Assembly: GCA_003427395.1 (NCBI GenBank)
Contig: BFEA01000306.1
Location: 1,461,603 to 1,494,496, forward strand
Length of the DNA stretch: 32,894 bases
Source of the DNA: Chara braunii
Lineage: Eukaryota; Streptophyta; Charophyceae; Charales; Characeae
Reading direction: 5' to 3'
Both the position numbers and the translations under genes were made by a program. Numbering within the stretch: the stretch's first letter is position 1; each line of letters starts with the position of its first letter. Positions 29,926-32,894 of the stretch are shown here, piece after piece. A model generated the notes under the pieces. It saw only the letters and a program-made list of their open reading frames with translations. It was not told the origin of the DNA and made no database searches.

Positions 29926-30112
29926 TTTTTCTCTCCTACCTAGCCCGGGATCACTTGCCCGGCCGGGCCAAAAGGAAAAAAAGAAAAAGAAGAACAACTT
30001 TGTAAAACTTTTCTTTGAAATTCGGTAAAGAATTTCGATGTGACCCTGAGGCAAAAGTTGTTCAGTTTATTTTTCTGCATAACATTATTGTTTTTCAGAT
30101 TTTTTCAGGGCT

Positions 30113-30223
30113 GGTCCCCGGATGGACCGGGGACCCCTACCCCATCCGCGGTCCTCCCGGTTGGACCGGCCCGTGGCCCGGGCCGGTTCCCTCCCGGTTG
30201 CCCCCAGCGCATTTTCGCTGGGG
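30113..30223. repeat. GC-rich perfect hairpins
   Basis: GGTCCCCGG/CCGGGGACC with a 5-base loop (30113-30135), GACCGGCCC pairing with GGGCCGGTTC (about 30163-30189), and CCCCAGCG/CGCTGGGG with a 6-base loop (30202-30223). Two related GATC-containing hairpins (CTGATC/GATCAG type) lie nearby at about 30350-30375 and 30430-30450. The short Pro/Gly/Arg-rich open frames here are by-products of the GC-rich palindromes. Confidence 0.75.
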
Positions 30224-30459
30224 CCTGAATTGTTTTTTTTCGTCGGCGCGTATGTGCTCCCGAGGCCTTGTGGGGGTGGGCCCTGCCCCGCAATTTCGAA
30301 ACCGGGTCCTGTAGGCCCGGATTTTTCAAGGCCAAAAAGTGGCCAATCTTGGCCGCCGATCATCGCAGATCAGCGGCAAAGATCGGCCAGGACTCCATTT
30401 CTTAAGAAAAACAGGTAGAGGATATCCGCCGCTGATCTTTGCAGATCAGCAGCAGAGAA

Positions 30460-31079
30460 CCGCCACACATTTTTCTTAAGATGTGGGTCGGGTAGGCCCC
30501 TTCTCCAATTTGTCATCTTGTGGTCCAACGGACCAGTTACCATTGGCAACATCTGATGCTCTTTCACCCTCAGCCACGAGGGGAACACTATGCTTGTGAT
30601 GAGGCTCTGCTGAGATTATATCCTTCTGCAACGTCCCTGCCATCTGTGGAAACATCTGTGGACAAAGTTATGGGTTCGAATTTTGGAATTGTGATGTCAG
30701 AGCCGTCCGAAGTGCAAGCCCAAGAATGGACCTAAGCTATATTCTTCTCTCGATATCTCGAATGGACCTTGCTCCACTACATGTATCTGGACAGACTGCC
30801 AGGCAAGATACTTCCAGACTGATAACTCACCTTATGTAGAAACCAACAAACAGAAAACGCTCTGCCTCCACGAGCTGAAAGCTGGAACCATAACTCTTCT
30901 GCTGTCGAGTTATACTCTGGAAGAGCTATAACTTCTGGCAAGGACCTCCTCTCATTGTTTCTGGTTCAGCTCGTAGGGTATCAATATCAAATGACACTCC
31001 ACGAGGTACTCCAGCCACGGGGGGGTTGGATAAGTGAACTTGCTTACTTGACCCCTCCCCGTGGAAGCCATAGTTGCCT
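30460..31079. other. No gene seen
   Basis: A 71-codon frame at 30520-30735 has no recognised domain. A B-box-like GGTTCGAATTTT near 30672 lacks an A box at suitable distance, so I do not call a tRNA. Confidence 0.45.
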
Positions 31080-31234
31080 GAATATTTCAATAATAACCCC
31101 CTGCCCCCCTCTGGAAGCCCCCTGAAAAATATTGCACCTTGAAAATTTTCTTGCGGATTCCGACAGCTCTTGAAGAGCGCAGTCAGAATCTGCCGACAAA
31201 AAAAAAAAGAAAAAGAAAAAAAAAAAGAATATTT
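31080..31234 (+). other. Possible A-tailed retroposed segment
   Basis: GAATATTT occurs at 31080-31087 and again at 31227-31234, directly after a long A-rich run (about 31196-31226). The 139-base stretch between could be a short retroposon with an 8-bp target duplication, similar in size to the SINE at 10320. No tRNA-like head is visible, and an 8-mer match near an A-tract can arise by chance. Confidence 0.25.
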
Positions 31235-31499
31235 GGGCACTTTTTTTCAAAACCGGTTTCCCGGTTCACCCCCCCTGGCCTGGTCCGGCTCCGGTTGGAC
31301 CCGGGTAGCTCAACCGGCCGGTTGCCGGCCCAGCACTGGATTTTTTGGGTTTCTTTGTTTTTTTTTTGTTTTTGGTTGGGACCTTTCGGAATAACCCTGT
31401 TCAGAAGTAGCCCGGGGCCTAGAACTCAGCCCCAGGCCACGCAGACCAAAACAGGTCTGCGCTGGGCTGTGTGACCAGCACATACCCAGATCTGAGAAG
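31235..31499. other. No gene seen; palindromic GGTT/AACC sequence
   Basis: Contains the perfect palindrome AACCGGCCGGTT (near 31312-31323) and several partial AACCGG/CCGGTT repeats, then T-rich sequence near 31340-31375. No gene recognised. Confidence 0.45.
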
Positions 31500-32172
31500 G
31501 CCGCACGCGGCTGTGGGACCAAGTGCTAGGCTCAGGAAATTCAAGAGTCAAAGTCAACTGTCAAGTGAAAGGTACCTCGCCAGGCTCTTGGTTGGATACA
31601 TCCACTTGTTGTGCGCAGGTACCAAGACATGCATCCAGGCCGAAGAGGATACAGTTTCAGATCAATCCAGACCCTTACCGGTGTTCAGATCTGGACGGCT
31701 GGAGTCTGCAGCAGCCGGGGTCCAGACCCCGAGTCAACGCTACATAAGCGTGGACTCCCTGGCTTTGACATTCATTCATTCTGCCTTGAGTCCACGCTGA
31801 CTGTTACATCTTCGACGCCACACGGGTCCTACCGGACCCGACTTAGGGCTAAAGGGACACACCAGGGCCTAAAGGCCTGACCTTGGGGTACTACAGGCCA
31901 TAAAGGCCTCACCTTGGACCAGACCCGACGGGCAGGCCCAAACGACATTACCGTTTGGGCCTGGCGGCGCTCTTGAGGCTGCCGCCCGCCGGTTGAGACT
32001 GAACCGTCCATCTGGACGGTTCAGGGCACGGCCAGGCCTCGCAGCAGTGAGGCCGGCCTCTGCCCACCGGTATAAAGAACCGGTCCGGCCTCACTTCGAG
32101 GCATCGACCTACCGGCATTCTACCGGTACGGTATGGTACAGCGCGATACAGCGCTGGCGCTAAGTTTAGCGC
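31500..32172. repeat. Dense cluster of perfect hairpins, stems up to 12 bp
   Basis: Stems seen: GCCGC/GCGGC (31500-31511), GGGGTC/GACCCC (31717-31730), AGCGTGGACTC/GAGTCCACGCT (31747-31757, 31788-31798), GGGTCC/GGACCC (31823-31838), CAGGCCCAAACG/CGTTTGGGCCTG (31933-31944, 31952-31963), GAACCGTCCA/TGGACGGTTC with a 2-base loop (32001-32022), GGCA-GGCC-GGCCTC/GAGGCC-GGCC-TGCC (about 32025-32064), ACCGGT/ACCGGT around ATAAAGA (32066-32084), TACCGG/CCGGTA (near 32111-32126) and GCGCTAA/TTAGCGC (32157-32172). TATAAAG at 32071-32077 could be a promoter element. The arrangement recalls the hairpin-rich start of the two LTRs, so an LTR of a third element is one explanation, though I find no second copy or boundary. 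Confidence 0.7.
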
Positions 32173-32230
32173 AGGAGCAGCGAGGAGCAGCAGCGCAGCA
32201 GCAGCGAGCGAGCAGCAGCAGCGGCGACTG
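32173..32230. repeat. AGC/CAG-rich triplet repeat
   Basis: GCAGGAGCAGCGAGGAGCAG continues into AGCAGCAGC runs up to about 32226. Interrupted triplet repeat with no gene assigned. Confidence 0.7.
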
Positions 32231-32333
32231 GGTGTGCCGGCGGCCATAGCTGCCTGAGGTATCGGGAGTTGGAGGCCTCTCTCCTCCCTCCCCTCGCCAG
32301 TCCCCTCTCTCTCTCTCTCTCCTCCTCGGCTCC

Positions 32334-32403
32334 TTCTTCTTCTTCTTCTTCTTCTTCTTCTTCTTCTCCCCCTCTTCAGACTCCATCTTTTTCTTCTTCT
32401 TCA
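32334..32403. repeat. TTC/CTT microsatellite
   Basis: About ten uninterrupted TTC units followed by shorter TTC groups, preceded by a CTCTCT run. It is the reverse complement in composition of the GAA tract at 143-318. Confidence 0.9.
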
Positions 32404-32894
32404 GATTGGAGACTTATACTAGTTGGACAGAGATCAGTATTTGACTTCGGTGGTACGAGACTGTGGTACTTACGGGGTTGGAGACTTGGAGATTGTTGGG
32501 GTTGATGCTCGGCTGCATCACAGTTCGGACACCGGTTACATTTGGACTCTGTACCTCCGACATTGGTGACCTATTGTCCTCGACATTTTGATCTTGTTGG
32601 ATGACATTTTGGACTACCATATCGGTGACCTATCAGATTCTATCTCGGTGACCTTCGGTGCTGTCTACCTCCCCCACCTCCTTCGTCTCTCCTCCCACCT
32701 CTCATCTGTGTATGCGTGTACGAGGTCTGGGCATCGTCTATGCTTGGCCCAGACCCCACCATCTCACAATTGTATGTGTGTGGAGTGATTCTTGAGTCAG
32801 TCCGTGTGAGTCAGTCTATGTGAGTCAGTCCGTTTATCAGACTTCCGCTGCATATATGCTCATCCTACATTGGTTGATCTTTGGTTCTGCCCAT
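32404..32894. other. No gene seen; short repeats
   Basis: TGAGTCAGTC is repeated three times at 32793, 32807 and 32821, a 14-base period. TCGGTGACCT or TTGGTGACCT recurs near 32563, 32622 and 32643. No coding frame with recognisable features. Confidence 0.5.

Noticed and set aside
30005-30418. Pro/Gly/Arg-rich open frames on both strands
   Set aside because: GC-rich palindromes create long frames on both strands; there is no domain or conserved start.

Overview
This window looks like a repeat-rich stretch of nuclear DNA from a plant-lineage eukaryote (Viridiplantae, probably a streptophyte with a large genome). The evidence is two Ty3/gypsy LTR retrotransposons with plant-type initiator-Met-tRNA-like primer sites, a plant-type U6 snRNA copy, plant-like 25S rRNA fragments, and long non-coding stretches. 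A charophyte such as Chara would fit, but that is inference only. I see no intact host protein gene. Almost every long open frame outside the retrotransposons looks like chance.

Layout. 1-1680: low-complexity DNA with a GAA tract, GATGACGTGGCAC units and microsatellites. 1687-2560: decayed, overlapping copies of one 25S/28S rRNA segment. 2561-5520: unexplained, with a few short diverged repeats. 5521-8961: non-coding DNA packed with hairpins. It holds a family of seven hairpins with a constant core (CCATAAGTTTGG) and different but complementary arms, a five-unit tandem array of 122-124 bp hairpin units, and end-to-end nested stem-loops at 7971-8324 and 8601-8961. 9012-9531: frame-broken possible coding remnant. 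10308-10479: a tRNA-headed SINE with a perfect 12-bp target duplication. 11209-11350: a U6 copy flanked by a 12-bp direct repeat (one mismatch), so probably retroposed.

11357-20801 is retrotransposon A (LTRs of 1224 and 1212 bp, 4-bp target duplication CTGT). 21499-29795 is retrotransposon B (LTRs of 980 and 960 bp, target duplication TTTA). Both read gag, protease, reverse transcriptase, RNase H, integrase, chromodomain-like tail, all on the + strand. Both are dead copies: stops, frameshifts and catalytic-residue changes are scattered through them. A has a stop at the tyrosine of its YLDD motif, an internal 36-bp triplication and a foreign insert of about 217 bp. B lies between two diverged copies of an older repeat.

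29796-32894: non-coding again, with GC-rich perfect hairpins (30113-30223) and a second dense hairpin cluster (31500-32172) including stems of 10 to 12 bp, then AGC, TTC and 14-bp repeats.

The most unusual property is the density of short perfect inverted repeats whose arms differ in sequence but stay complementary, found in four separate places and also in the LTRs. This could mean selected RNA structures, or a mutational process that turns imperfect palindromes into perfect ones; the sequence alone does not decide.
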